NCBI RefSeq assembly: GCF_025567285.1
Contig: NZ_JAOQJT010000003.1
Coordinates: forward strand, 1 to 64,000
DNA length: 64,000 bases
Direction: 5' to 3'
Source of the DNA: Coprococcus aceti
GTDB lineage: Bacteria; Bacillota; Clostridia; Lachnospirales; Lachnospiraceae
This document shows, one piece after another, positions 40,175 to 48,902 of the stretch (positions within the stretch are counted from its first letter, which is position 1; each line of letters opens with the position of its first letter). A model generated the notes under the pieces. It was not told where the DNA came from. It worked only from the letters and a program-made list of their open reading frames with translations, and did no database searches. A program made the position numbers and the translations under genes.

Positions 40175-41704
40175 ATGGATATAAATGGGAAGATGGCGGG
40201 AAAAAATGTGGTTAGCGAGGCACTTGCTGCATCGAGGAAATACGAAACTCAGAATGAAATAGATAAGAATGAGCGACCGTTGTTTCATGTGACTCCGCCT
40301 GTCGGTTGGATGAATGATCCGAATGGATTTTCTGTGTATAATGGTAAGGTGCATTTGTTTTACCAGTATCATCCGTACAGTACGGAATGGGGACCTATGC
40401 ATTGGGGGCATCAGGTCAGTGACGATTTGATAAGATGGGAGCAGCTTCCTGTGGCGATTGCACCTGATACGATATATGATGCCGAGGGCTGTTTCTCAGG
40501 TACGGCCATTGAAAAAGATGGAGAGCATGTCCTGATATATACCAGTGTTATGAAAAATCCCGACGGTGATGGGGTATTGCAGAACCAGAGCATAGCGGTT
40601 GGTGATGGCGTTACATATAAAAAAATACAGAATAACCCGGTGGTGACCGGAGATATGCTGCCGGAGGGATTGAGCAGAGCGGATTTCAGAGATCCGAAGG
40701 CATGGCTTGAGGATGGCAGATACTATATGGCTGCAGGCTGTGTGGATCAGGATAATAAGGGGCTTGTGGTACTACTTTCGAGCGCTGATATGGAAAGCTG
40801 GACATTTGAGAGTATCCTTGCACGGAATGAAGATGATCTGGGCGGCATATGGGAATGCCCTGATTTCTTCAAATTAGACGATCATCATGTACTTCTCGTA
40901 TCGCCTACGGGAATGAAGGCAGAGGGATATGAATTCCACAATGGAAATAATTCTATCTATTTTGTTGGAGAATTTGATAAAGGTGAGAAGAAATTTGACG
41001 GTGGAGAGCCATTATCACTTGATTATGGAACAGATTTCTACGCGCCTCAGACTACACTTTTGCCGGATGGCAGAAGGATAATGATAGCGTGGATGCAGTC
41101 ATGGCATAATCTGTGGATACCCGGTGGACAGAAGTGGCAGGGAATGATGACGATTCCGAGGGAGATATCTCTGAAAAATGGACGCTTGATACAGAAGCCA
41201 GTGAGAGAGATAGAGAAGTATCATGCTAATATGGTCAGGTACTCAGATGAAGTAGTGAGTGGACGGCGTAGTCTGGAAGGTATAAGTGGAAGAAGTCTGG
41301 ATGTGACATTTGTAATCACTGGAAACAAATACAGCAGATTTACCGTGAATCTGGCAAAGGGAAGCGGATATTATACTCGATTTATATATGACAGAGAAAA
41401 TAATATAATAGAGATGGACAGGACTTTTGCCGGATTTGAGAAAGATGTGGTGTGTATCAGAAGGGCCTGCGTGAAATCAGCAGAATGTTACGGGGATGTC
41501 AAGGAAAAGGTTGATGAACAGCAGGAGGCTCAAGATAGTATAAAGCTCAGATTTATACTGGACAGGAATTCGATAGAGCTGTTTGTAAATGATGGAGCTA
41601 TGACAATGAGCACGGCGATATATACACCTATTGAAGCGGATGGAATAGAGCTGTTATGTGAGGGACAGGCAGTCGTGGATGTGGAGAAGTATGATATAAT
41701 TTAA
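40175..41704 (+). CDS. GH32 sucrose(-6-phosphate) hydrolase
   Basis: A 509-residue beta-fructosidase. The catalytic nucleophile is Asp48 in GWMNDPNG, the RDP motif is in ADFRDPKAW (about residue 170), and the acid/base Glu is in WECPDFF (about residue 226). A C-terminal beta-sandwich follows. There is no signal peptide, so it is cytosolic and likely cleaves sucrose or sucrose-6-phosphate (ScrB/SacA-like). ATG follows AAAGGAGAAAAAGAG. No PTS or other sugar gene lies next to it on this side; the ICE borders it upstream. Confidence 0.93.
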   Translation: MDINGKMAGKNVVSEALAASRKYETQNEIDKNERPLFHVTPPVGWMNDPNGFSVYNGKVHLFYQYHPYSTEWGPMHWGHQVSDDLIRWEQLPVAIAPDTIYDAEGCFSGTAIEKDGEHVLIYTSVMKNPDGDGVLQNQSIAVGDGVTYKKIQNNPVVTGDMLPEGLSRADFRDPKAWLEDGRYYMAAGCVDQDNKGLVVLLSSADMESWTFESILARNEDDLGGIWECPDFFKLDDHHVLLVSPTGMKAEGYEFHNGNNSIYFVGEFDKGEKKFDGGEPLSLDYGTDFYAPQTTLLPDGRRIMIAWMQSWHNLWIPGGQKWQGMMTIPREISLKNGRLIQKPVREIEKYHANMVRYSDEVVSGRRSLEGISGRSLDVTFVITGNKYSRFTVNLAKGSGYYTRFIYDRENNIIEMDRTFAGFEKDVVCIRRACVKSAECYGDVKEKVDEQQEAQDSIKLRFILDRNSIELFVNDGAMTMSTAIYTPIEADGIELLCEGQAVVDVEKYDII

Positions 41705-41800
41705 CAAAAGATGATCTTGCTCAATTGTTTAGTTGTTGCACTGCCAGGCATCAGTCTGGCGGTTCTCCAGGTTTCAGGTGCCTCCGTTCCAACATTGAGA

Positions 41801-41891
41801 TGACAAGGAAAGTTGTCAAAAGTTATTGACAACTTTCCTTGTCATTTGTTATACTCCATTGTAAAAGAAATGACAACTATAGTTGTCATTT
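41801..41891. promoter_or_regulatory. Double palindromic operator with embedded promoter
   Basis: First element: perfect 19-bp arms (41801-41819 and 41826-41844) with a six-base loop. Second: a perfect 24-bp palindrome (41868-41891) built from TGACAACT/AGTTGTCA. Both share the half-site TGACAAC. TTGACA (41826-41831), an 18-base spacer and TATACT (41850-41855) form a promoter between and within them, so a repressor on either site would block it. Confidence 0.75.
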
Positions 41892-41965
41892 GGCATATAT
41901 AATATATATAGCTTGAATTTGGAATGGGATTTTAGTGGTAAGAATTAAAATGGAGTTATGAGGAT

Positions 41966-42778
41966 ATGAGGGAAAAGCAAGGTGTAAATAAAAAGGACAA
42001 TCTAAGTGAAAATGGCATGGATAAAGGTAATAAGAAATCTACCTGTGAAACACTACAAGCTATGTTTGGGGGCATGATCGTCTCCCAACCAGTGGACAAA
42101 TTGAAGACACAGGTCAAGGGATATTCCGTGACACCGATCACAGAAAGAATGTTAAAGAAGCACAAGCTAGGGGATGTTATTGCTGAGATCTGTGATATGA
42201 CTGAGCTTGAGCGCGAAATCCGCCAAGGTCTGGAAAATGGACTCCCTGTGTATGGTTTCTTCAGAAACAAGCAGATGTGGAGCTGCTTTATTTTTGAGAA
42301 AGAAGAGATTGCTAGGGATTCGTTGACGCCTGAACCAGAGAGTGGCAAGGATATGCTAAGTATATATAAGCTTAGAAAGTATTATATTCATCCTGATGTG
42401 GACAATCTGACGGAAGATATGATGGAGGCTGCACATGGCAATATGTATCAGAAAGTGATAGATGTATTTGGCGATGATAAGAGTGATGGATTCTTTTTGA
42501 GGGATAAAATATATGTGTGTAAGCGCGATAAAACCACTGGCGCACCACTTGGAATTATCATAGGTGTTGCACTTGGTATAGTGTATGGAATGCTGTTTGA
42601 CAATTTGGCGCTTGGAATTTCCATTGGATTCTGTTTTGGAATAAGCTTTTCCATGATATGGGGGACATCCACACATAAGTATGCAGAGCATGGGCTGGCA
42701 GACAGAGCAGAAGCTGAAGATGCGGACAATGTAATAAAAGGATTGGGCTCTGATGGAGAGGACGGCATAAACAGATAA
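41966..42778 (+). CDS. Membrane protein of unknown function (XRE/DUF3169 operon)
   Basis: A 270-residue protein, hydrophilic for about 190 residues (CETLQAMFGGMIVSQPVDKL, then DVNDLTEDMMEAAHGN-like region near 150), then two close membrane helices (GIIIGVALGIVYGMLFDNLA and GISIGFCFGISFSMIWG). No family is recognised. It is the first gene behind the double palindromic operator and is followed by the XRE regulator and the DUF3169 protein, which suggests one stress- or antimicrobial-related operon. Confidence 0.75.
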   Translation: MREKQGVNKKDNLSENGMDKGNKKSTCETLQAMFGGMIVSQPVDKLKTQVKGYSVTPITERMLKKHKLGDVIAEICDMTELEREIRQGLENGLPVYGFFRNKQMWSCFIFEKEEIARDSLTPEPESGKDMLSIYKLRKYYIHPDVDNLTEDMMEAAHGNMYQKVIDVFGDDKSDGFFLRDKIYVCKRDKTTGAPLGIIIGVALGIVYGMLFDNLALGISIGFCFGISFSMIWGTSTHKYAEHGLADRAEAEDADNVIKGLGSDGEDGINR

Positions 42779-42828
42779 TGGACCTGATTATGATGACAAT
42801 ACAGATTAACAAGCTGGAGGTGATATAG

Positions 42829-43038
42829 ATGCCGCTGTACAACAGGCTGAAGGAATATCGGGCGAAGCTGGGAGTAAACCAGCAGGAGATGGGAGCGTTG
42901 GTGCAGACCTCGAGGCAGACGATAAGTCAGATAGAGAGGGGAGATTACAGTCCATCGGTGACTCTGGCACTCAAGATCGCAAAGGTGTGTGGTGCCAGTG
43001 TGGAGGATATCTTCCAATATGAGGAAGATGAGGAGTGA
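42829..43038 (+). CDS. Small XRE regulator
   Basis: A 69-residue protein made of one Cro/C1 helix-turn-helix: RLKEYRAKLGVNQQEMGALV, TSRQTISQIERGDYSPSVTL, ALKIAKVCGASVEDIFQY. Such mini-repressors usually pair with the membrane protein downstream. It is a candidate for the factor that binds the TGACAACT palindromes at 41801-41891; this is inference. GGAGG precedes the ATG. Confidence 0.9.
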   Translation: MPLYNRLKEYRAKLGVNQQEMGALVQTSRQTISQIERGDYSPSVTLALKIAKVCGASVEDIFQYEEDEE

Positions 43039-43093
43039 CTTCTGACATATGGATAAGGTCGTGTTAATTCATAGAATGAAAAGAGGATATGAG

Positions 43094-43873
43094 ATGAATG
43101 ATACTGATAAAAAAGTGAACAAGAAAAGTAATCTGAAGATATATATAATATTTGCGATAATGATCCTGGTAAGTTTGCTTGGAGGGTTTCTGGCTGGAAG
43201 GCTTGCAGCGGTGAACAAGGATACACTGGATGGAATCAACTGGGATAATATATGGAGGATAGTGGCTGATACGCTGCCTATAGCATATGGAGTGCTCATG
43301 TTGGCGGTGTTCGTGGTGTCATTTGTCATGTATGGGAAGATAAAGAGGACGATCAGTGGCTGGGACGGAGAGAACGAGGATGTGATAGTGGATATAGAGA
43401 GTCGGATCACGACTGCCTCATATCTCCCGTGTGTCATCGTGTTCGTTGGACTTGTGTTGTTTCCGGTGTGTATATACGCTGTGGACAGGACGTACAGTGA
43501 TGGGCGTGGCACATTCCTGACAGTGCTGTCCGAGCTCGTATTTCTGATATCTATGGCACTGTATTGTGTGGTTGAAAAGCTTGTCATCGATGAAGAGAAG
43601 AAGCTTAACCCGGAGAAAAGCGGAAATATATTCGATATGCATTTTCGCCGTGACTGGGAGAACACATCGGACGAGGCTGAGCTTATCATGATAGCCAAAT
43701 CCTCCAAGAAGGGATTTATGACTGGAATTAAGGCAGGATTTGTCATGTGGATACTTACGTTTATGAGCATGTTTGCATTTGACACAGGAGTGATGCCAAT
43801 AGTGGCTGTTGGACTTGTGTTGATTGTAATGTATGTGGCTTATTGCAGAGAGTTTGTGAGACTACAGAAATAA
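43094..43873 (+). CDS. DUF3169 family membrane protein
   Basis: A 259-residue protein with six predicted helices (IYIIFAIMILVSLLGGFLAG, TLPIAYGVLMLAVFVVSFVM, LPCVIVFVGLVLFPVCIYAV and others) and the cytosolic segment KLNPEKSGNIFDMHFRRDW typical of DUF3169. This family nearly always follows a small XRE regulator, as here. ATG 43094 is preceded by AAGAGGA; upstream ATGs at 43049 and 43076 are possible but have poorer spacing. The function is unknown. Confidence 0.8.
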   Translation: MNDTDKKVNKKSNLKIYIIFAIMILVSLLGGFLAGRLAAVNKDTLDGINWDNIWRIVADTLPIAYGVLMLAVFVVSFVMYGKIKRTISGWDGENEDVIVDIESRITTASYLPCVIVFVGLVLFPVCIYAVDRTYSDGRGTFLTVLSELVFLISMALYCVVEKLVIDEEKKLNPEKSGNIFDMHFRRDWENTSDEAELIMIAKSSKKGFMTGIKAGFVMWILTFMSMFAFDTGVMPIVAVGLVLIVMYVAYCREFVRLQK

Positions 43874-43894
43874 AATAAATATATGTGATATAAT

Positions 43895-43934
43895 GGCGGA
43901 TGGCTGTATGACAATTGCAGGGCATTCGCCTTTT
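43895..43934 (+). terminator. Intrinsic terminator
   Basis: GGCGGATG (43895-43902) pairs with CATTCGCC (43923-43930) with one G-T pair; TTTT follows. Confidence 0.65.
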
Positions 43935-44095
43935 ATTGTATGACACGGTCCTGAGATTTTTCATTGCCATACATATATATAAATGACCAGAAGGCAGAAA
44001 AATATAAAAAAATAGAGATGTAGGAATAGAGCTGTACTATTTTGGACAATAATATCTATGCGATGGGATGAATTTTAATCGAAAGGAGTATTGCT

Positions 44096-44554
44096 ATGAT
44101 ATTAAAGGAAAAAGAGAAAACAGTTATCCAGGATCTTCAGACACAGGAGAAGTCCTGTGTGGAGAAATATGGAAGATATGCGGAGCAGGCGAAGGATCCT
44201 GAGCTTAAGAATCTGTTCCAGACTATACAGAAGGAAGAGCAGAAGCACTATGATTCACTTACCCAGGTGCTTGACGGACAGGTTCCACAGTGTGACTGCA
44301 ATGACAGCGATGGAAAAGATTATGAGCCAAAGCAGACATACAAGATGATGGACGATTCCGAGGATAAGAAGAATGATGAGTTCCTTGCAACAGACTGTAT
44401 TGGAACAGAGAAGCTTGTGTCAGGCGAGTACAATGGAGAGATATTTGCATTTGGCGAGAGCGCGGTGAGAAAGCTTCTGGCGGATATACAGATCGAGGAG
44501 CAGAATCATGCGGAGATGCTCTACAAGTATAAGGTCGCAAATGGAATGGTGTAG
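44096..44554 (+). CDS. Ferritin-like / spore-coat-like protein
   Basis: A 152-residue four-helix protein. Its helices carry repeated Glu and His positions (QEKSCVEKYGRYAEQAKDPE, FQTIQKEEQKHYDSLTQVL, then AVRKLLADIQIEEQNHAEML), as in rubrerythrin/ferritin-like and CotF-like proteins, with EExxH motifs in helices two and four. It may bind metal. It has its own terminator and no operon partner. AAAGGAG precedes the ATG. Confidence 0.75.
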   Translation: MILKEKEKTVIQDLQTQEKSCVEKYGRYAEQAKDPELKNLFQTIQKEEQKHYDSLTQVLDGQVPQCDCNDSDGKDYEPKQTYKMMDDSEDKKNDEFLATDCIGTEKLVSGEYNGEIFAFGESAVRKLLADIQIEEQNHAEMLYKYKVANGMV

Positions 44555-44588
44555 GGAAAAGCTTACACAAGGGAGCATAAATTGTAAG

Positions 44589-44626
44589 GAGGATATGTAT
44601 CACATGTGGTATATATCCTCTTTTTT
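44589..44626 (+). terminator. Intrinsic terminator
   Basis: GAGGATAT (44589-44596) and ATATCCTC (44613-44620) form a stem followed by six T. Confidence 0.85.
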
Positions 44627-44811
44627 GTTGCAATGATTCGTTAAAGCAGCTAGTGAAAACTCTTTGTTTTGAATTGAGGTTTTATGCGGGGATGTATTCA
44701 CAAAACGGATGACAAAATGTAGAATGTTATTATACATTTTGGAAAAAGATAGCTAAATTTTAATAGGATGTATATAGGCAGGGATAACATTTTCAGAGAG
44801 GAGAATGTGAC

Positions 44812-45963
44812 GTGAAAAGAAAATTTTACAGTGTACTGTATGTAGCAATATTTGCATTGCTGATGTCCGGGTGCAGTATGTCAGAAATTGCGGATGGCAG
44901 CAGGTCCGTGGTAAAGGGATATGAGAAGGAGACTGTAGAAGATACCTCAGAATCAGAGAATACCACAGCTGCGGAGAAAAAAGATAACACCGGCAACACG
45001 TCACCTGAAAGCAGTGCGGCAGCATCTGAGAATATTGCAGATCAGCAGGCTTCGAGCATGGAGATTGCTGATATTCCCATATATTCGGGAGAGGCATATT
45101 ATGAGATAAATGGCAATGTGCCTTATTTCAGTGAGGATGAGATGGTGACGGAGGCATTTGAGAATTACAGCGACCTGGACTTTCTTGGAAGATGTGGAGT
45201 TGCCTATGCCAATATCTGTAAGGAGATTATGCCAACGGAGGAGCGCGGCGAGATCGGTATGATAAAGCCTTCAGGGTGGCATACAGTTAAATACAATGAT
45301 CGTATAGACGGCAATTATCTGTATAATCGCTGCCATCTGATCGGATATCAGCTTGCCGGGGAGAATGCAAATGAAAAGAATCTGATAACTGGAACCAGAT
45401 ATCTGAATGTCACTGGCATGCTGCCATTTGAAAATGAGGTAGCTGATTATGTGGAAAGTACTGGAAATCATGTGCTTTACAGGGTTACACCTGTATACGA
45501 TGGAGACAATCTGGTTGCGTCCGGAGTGCAGATGGAGGCGGAGTCCGTGGAGGATAAAGGCGCAGGAGTAAGTTTCAATGTGTATGTGTACAATGTACAG
45601 CCAGGCGTGATAATCGACTATGCTACAGGGGACAGCGAAGCGGATCCGGATTATGTGGTGCCGGGAGAGAATGCCAGCACTAAAGTATCAGAGGAAAAAG
45701 GAGATGATGACCAGACAGCAGAAGCTGGAATGATCGGAGAAACTCAGGATACGGAGTCAGATATTGGCAGTGATACATCGGAGATCCAGAAGGAGTCTGC
45801 GGATGAGGATACATACATAGTCAACACCAACACCGGTAAGTTTCATAAGCCATCATGCAGGAGTGTGAAACAGATGAAGGAAGCGAATAAATCTGAGAGA
45901 ACGACCACAAGGGACGAGCTTATATCTGAGGGATATGAACCTTGTAAGAACTGCAATCCGTAG
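44812..45963 (+). CDS. Secreted DNA/RNA non-specific endonuclease lipoprotein
   Basis: A 383-residue lipoprotein: signal MKRKFYSVLYVAIFALLMSG with lipobox MSGC. A Ser/Glu/Thr-rich linker follows, then a DNA-entry-nuclease-like domain (about 85-280) with YNRCHLIGYQLAGENANEKN, where the His and the Asn of the NEKN stretch match the metal-dependent beta-beta-alpha nuclease site (usual DRGH replaced by NRCH). A second acidic linker leads to a C-terminal domain with FHKPSCRSVKQM and YEPCKNCNP, a small Cys/His site seen in related proteins. The start is GTG at 44812 after GAGAGGAG. Confidence 0.85.
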   Translation: MKRKFYSVLYVAIFALLMSGCSMSEIADGSRSVVKGYEKETVEDTSESENTTAAEKKDNTGNTSPESSAAASENIADQQASSMEIADIPIYSGEAYYEINGNVPYFSEDEMVTEAFENYSDLDFLGRCGVAYANICKEIMPTEERGEIGMIKPSGWHTVKYNDRIDGNYLYNRCHLIGYQLAGENANEKNLITGTRYLNVTGMLPFENEVADYVESTGNHVLYRVTPVYDGDNLVASGVQMEAESVEDKGAGVSFNVYVYNVQPGVIIDYATGDSEADPDYVVPGENASTKVSEEKGDDDQTAEAGMIGETQDTESDIGSDTSEIQKESADEDTYIVNTNTGKFHKPSCRSVKQMKEANKSERTTTRDELISEGYEPCKNCNP

Positions 45964-45968
45964 TTGGA

Positions 45969-46135
45969 CTTTGCTTGGGATTCTGATACACTCAGAACAA
46001 ATTAGGAGAGAGCTTCATCGGATAGTGACCGCAGTTAAGAAAGATGGAGAGGTAGGTCTTGAGTATATGAAGAGTGTGGAGATAGAGAAAAGAATAAGAC
46101 AAGGGAGCAGAGAAGAAGAGAGAAAAACTAATTAG
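45969..46135 (+). pseudogene. Possible remnant of a PD-(D/E)XK/Rpn transposase C-terminus
   Basis: An open stretch without its own start reads SEQIRRELHRIVTAVKKDGE, then VGLEYMKSVEIEKRI, similar to C-termini of PD-(D/E)XK nuclease-family transposases (the EVGLKYMKAWE-like block). No start codon, no ribosome binding site and no N-terminal domain are present. The similarity is weak. Confidence 0.3.
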
Positions 46136-46137
46136 AC

Positions 46138-46177
46138 AATCACTTGATATCGTATTGTATATCAGGTGGTTGTTTTT
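46138..46177 (+). terminator. Intrinsic terminator
   Basis: 13-base arms (46138-46150 and 46159-46171) with two G-T pairs and an eight-base loop, followed by GTTTTTA. Confidence 0.8.
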
Positions 46178-46240
46178 ATAAGGGTAAAACGCATATTTTA
46201 TCAAAAATTTGATATGGCTGAAAAAATATCAAAACAGCAC

Positions 46241-46298
46241 TTGACAACAGGGGGATTATATATAAAATATAACAGTGTAATATAACACTGTTATATTT
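46241..46298 (+). promoter_or_regulatory. Promoter and palindromic operator of the TetR gene
   Basis: TTGACA (46241-46246), 16 bases, then TAAAAT (46263-46268). A perfect 14-bp inverted repeat, arms 46265-46278 and 46285-46298 with a six-base centre, overlaps the -10 and the start site. This is the size and placement expected for a TetR-family autorepressor site. Confidence 0.8.
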
Positions 46299-46384
46299 GC
46301 GCGTGTCTGATGGTTGGTATGGCACTTGCATTTGGAATCTGTTTCGGTCAGAAGCGAGGCATATTAAACGGGAGAGGAGTCTTT

Positions 46385-47014
46385 ATGACAGAAAAAGCAG
46401 AGAACACAAGACAAAATATTTTGAAAACAGCACTGAATCATTTCCTTGAGTATGGATTTGCAGGGACATCGCTCAGAAGCATTGTGAAAGATGCCGGACT
46501 TACAACAGGTGCATTCTATAAATATTATCCTACAAAGGAGGCACTTTTTGATGCGCTGATAGATCCGTATGTGGAGGAGCTATATGGGATATATGACAGC
46601 GTTCTTGAGGAGTTTCAGAGCCTGCCACCAGAGAAGCAGACTGAGAATATGGCAAGCGCATCCGGAAACGGAATGGATCAGATGGTTAATTATGTGTATG
46701 ATCATTATGATAATTTCAAACTTTTACTGCGGTGCAGTGACAATGAGAAGTATGGAGATATGATACATAATCTGGTAGGCCGTGAGATGAGATCTTCAAA
46801 GCAGTATGTGGATGAGATGCACAGAGCCGGTATAAATGTGCCGGACATAAGCGACAGCCTTTGTCATATGATATATAGTGGCTTTTTTTCGGCGATATTC
46901 CAGATCATAGAACACGACATGGATCGTGAGACTGCGATAGAGAATGTCGGCAAGCTCAAGAAGTTCTACACCGGAGGCTGGGAGAGACTATGGAAGGTGC
47001 AGTTTCCGGAGTAG
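46385..47014 (+). CDS. TetR-family regulator of the ABC exporter
   Basis: A 209-residue repressor. The N-terminal helix-turn-helix is NILKTALNHFLEYGFAGTSL, RSIVKDAGLTTGAFYKYYPT, KEALFDALID. The ligand-binding part follows without recognisable specificity. ATG 46385 follows GGGAGAGGAG; a longer in-frame reading from 46310 has no ribosome binding site. It lies directly upstream of the two ABC genes and so probably represses them; an inverted repeat (46265-46298) overlaps its own promoter. Confidence 0.9.
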   Translation: MTEKAENTRQNILKTALNHFLEYGFAGTSLRSIVKDAGLTTGAFYKYYPTKEALFDALIDPYVEELYGIYDSVLEEFQSLPPEKQTENMASASGNGMDQMVNYVYDHYDNFKLLLRCSDNEKYGDMIHNLVGREMRSSKQYVDEMHRAGINVPDISDSLCHMIYSGFFSAIFQIIEHDMDRETAIENVGKLKKFYTGGWERLWKVQFPE

Positions 47015-47069
47015 TCAGTAGGTATGCGGCAAGGTAAAATACCGAACCGCATAATTTTAAACTATGAGG

Positions 47070-47083
47070 TTAGGTGAAACTAA
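47070..47083. promoter_or_regulatory. Possible metal-repressor site before the ABC genes
   Basis: TTAG-N6-CTAA (TTAGGTGAAACTAA) lies about 55 bases before the first ABC gene. It resembles half-sites of DtxR/MntR-type boxes. The match is short and the call is tentative. Confidence 0.3.
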
Positions 47084-47137
47084 TGCAAATAAGTGAAAAC
47101 GAACAAGTTTTTGCTCAAGATATAAGGAGGAGAAAAA

Positions 47138-48901
47138 GTGGAAGAAAAAAAGAAATCAGCGGTGAGCTGGGTCCTCACATGGGCGGGGCAGAAGAAGTCA
47201 TCCTATGTGTGGAGCGTCATTTTGGCGGTTATCAATGTAGTATTCAAGATAGTTCCGTATTTCATCATTGCGGACGTGGTCAGGATGTTCCTTGACGGGG
47301 ATAAGGATCTCAGGGAATATATGGTGAAGGCTCTTATCATAGCGGGATCATTTATACTTGCAGAGCTTTGCCACAGCGTATCAACGGCATGTTCCCACAA
47401 GGCGACATTTACCGTGCTTGCAAATATCAGAAAGTCATGCTGTGACAAGCTTGCAAGGGTGCCGCTTGGATATGTGAAGGACACTCCATCGGGATCATTC
47501 AAGAACATCATGGTGGAGAGAATAGACAGCATAGAGACGACTCTGGCACATGTTGTGCCTGAGTTTACATCCAACCTGCTGGCGCCTATCATTGTCATCG
47601 TGTATTTTTTCATGGTTGACTGGAGACTGGCGTTGTTCTCATTTATCCCGATAGTCGTTGGATTTGCAACGTACATGGGCATGATGATCGATTTCCAGGA
47701 GAACTACAACAGGACAGTTGAGAAGACCAAGGCGCTGAACGACGCAGCAGTGGAGTACATAGATGGAATTGAGGTCATCAAGGCATTTGGCAAGACAGAG
47801 AGCTCATATGCCAAGTTCACAAAGGCGGCAAAGGAGAACGCAGACTCGTATATCAACTGGATGAAGAAGTGCTCATTCTTCCAAGCAGCCATGTTCGTCA
47901 TCACACCGTACACACTTGCAACGGTCCTTCCGATAGGTGCGCGCTATGTGTCAAATGGTTCGCTCACCACAGCGGATTTCGTTGTGTGTATCATCCTCTC
48001 ACTTGGAATAGTCGGCCCGCTGCTCACCATCGGTTCATACACCGATGACTTAGGCAAGCTGTCGACAGTCATCGGAGAGGTGACAGGAATCCTGGAGCAG
48101 CCGGAGCTTGTGAGACCTGAGCGAACAAAGGCACAGCCGAAGGACAATGGAATAAAGGTTACAGATATTACATTTGGCTATCACGACAAGGAGATACTCC
48201 ACGGCGTGAGCATGGATATAAAGGCGGGAACGGTAAATGCGATAGTCGGTCCGTCGGGAAGCGGAAAGTCTACAATAGCCAAGCTGATAGCTTCACTGTG
48301 GGATGTGAACAGCGGAAGCATAGAGATCGGAGGCGTGGACATAAAGGATATCGCGCTGGCGGATTTCAACGACAGGCTTGCGTATGTGTCACAGGATAAT
48401 TACCTGTTCAACGAGACAGTCAGGAACAACATAAGACAGGGAAGACCGGATGCCACGGACGCCGAGGTCGAGGAGGTAGCCAGAAAGAGTGGTTGCTACG
48501 ACTTCATCATGAACCTTGAGAACGGATTTGACACCGTGGTCGGCGGTGCAGGTGGACATTTGTCGGGCGGTGAGAGACAGAGGATATCCATCGCCAGGGC
48601 GATGCTGAAGGACGCGCCGATAGTTATACTGGATGAGGCAACAGCCTACACCTATCCGGAGAATGAGGCCATACTTCAGAGCTCTATCGCCAAGCTTGTG
48701 GCGGGTAAGACGCTGATAGTCATAGCCCACAGACTTTCCACCATCAAGGATGCGGATCAGATATTTGTGGTAAATGCAGGAAATGTGGAGGCTCACGGAA
48801 CACATGAGGAGCTTCTTAGCAAATGCACACTTTACAGGGATATGTGGCAGGCGCACATCTCGGTCAAGGATACGGCAGGCGATGAAAAGGAGGGCGAGTA
48901 A
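47138..48901 (+). CDS. ABC exporter half (IrtA/YbtP-like), subunit 1
   Basis: A 587-residue half-transporter: six helices in the N-terminal 310 residues, then a nucleotide-binding domain with GPSGSGKST (about residue 370), signature HLSGGERQRISIARA and Walker B IVILDEATAY. The D-loop reads AYTYPENE, where the usual Asp is replaced by Tyr. Pairs like this, behind a TetR regulator, are common in gut Firmicutes and resemble siderophore/peptide exporters (YbtP/YbtQ, IrtAB); the substrate is unknown. GTG 47138 follows AAGGAGG. Confidence 0.9.
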   Translation: MEEKKKSAVSWVLTWAGQKKSSYVWSVILAVINVVFKIVPYFIIADVVRMFLDGDKDLREYMVKALIIAGSFILAELCHSVSTACSHKATFTVLANIRKSCCDKLARVPLGYVKDTPSGSFKNIMVERIDSIETTLAHVVPEFTSNLLAPIIVIVYFFMVDWRLALFSFIPIVVGFATYMGMMIDFQENYNRTVEKTKALNDAAVEYIDGIEVIKAFGKTESSYAKFTKAAKENADSYINWMKKCSFFQAAMFVITPYTLATVLPIGARYVSNGSLTTADFVVCIILSLGIVGPLLTIGSYTDDLGKLSTVIGEVTGILEQPELVRPERTKAQPKDNGIKVTDITFGYHDKEILHGVSMDIKAGTVNAIVGPSGSGKSTIAKLIASLWDVNSGSIEIGGVDIKDIALADFNDRLAYVSQDNYLFNETVRNNIRQGRPDATDAEVEEVARKSGCYDFIMNLENGFDTVVGGAGGHLSGGERQRISIARAMLKDAPIVILDEATAYTYPENEAILQSSIAKLVAGKTLIVIAHRLSTIKDADQIFVVNAGNVEAHGTHEELLSKCTLYRDMWQAHISVKDTAGDEKEGE

Positions 48902-48902
48902 T

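Noticed and set aside
41898..41903. TATAAT as the -10 of the 41966 operon
   Set aside because: No -35 element lies at the right distance; TTGACA with TATACT (41826-41855) is the better pair.
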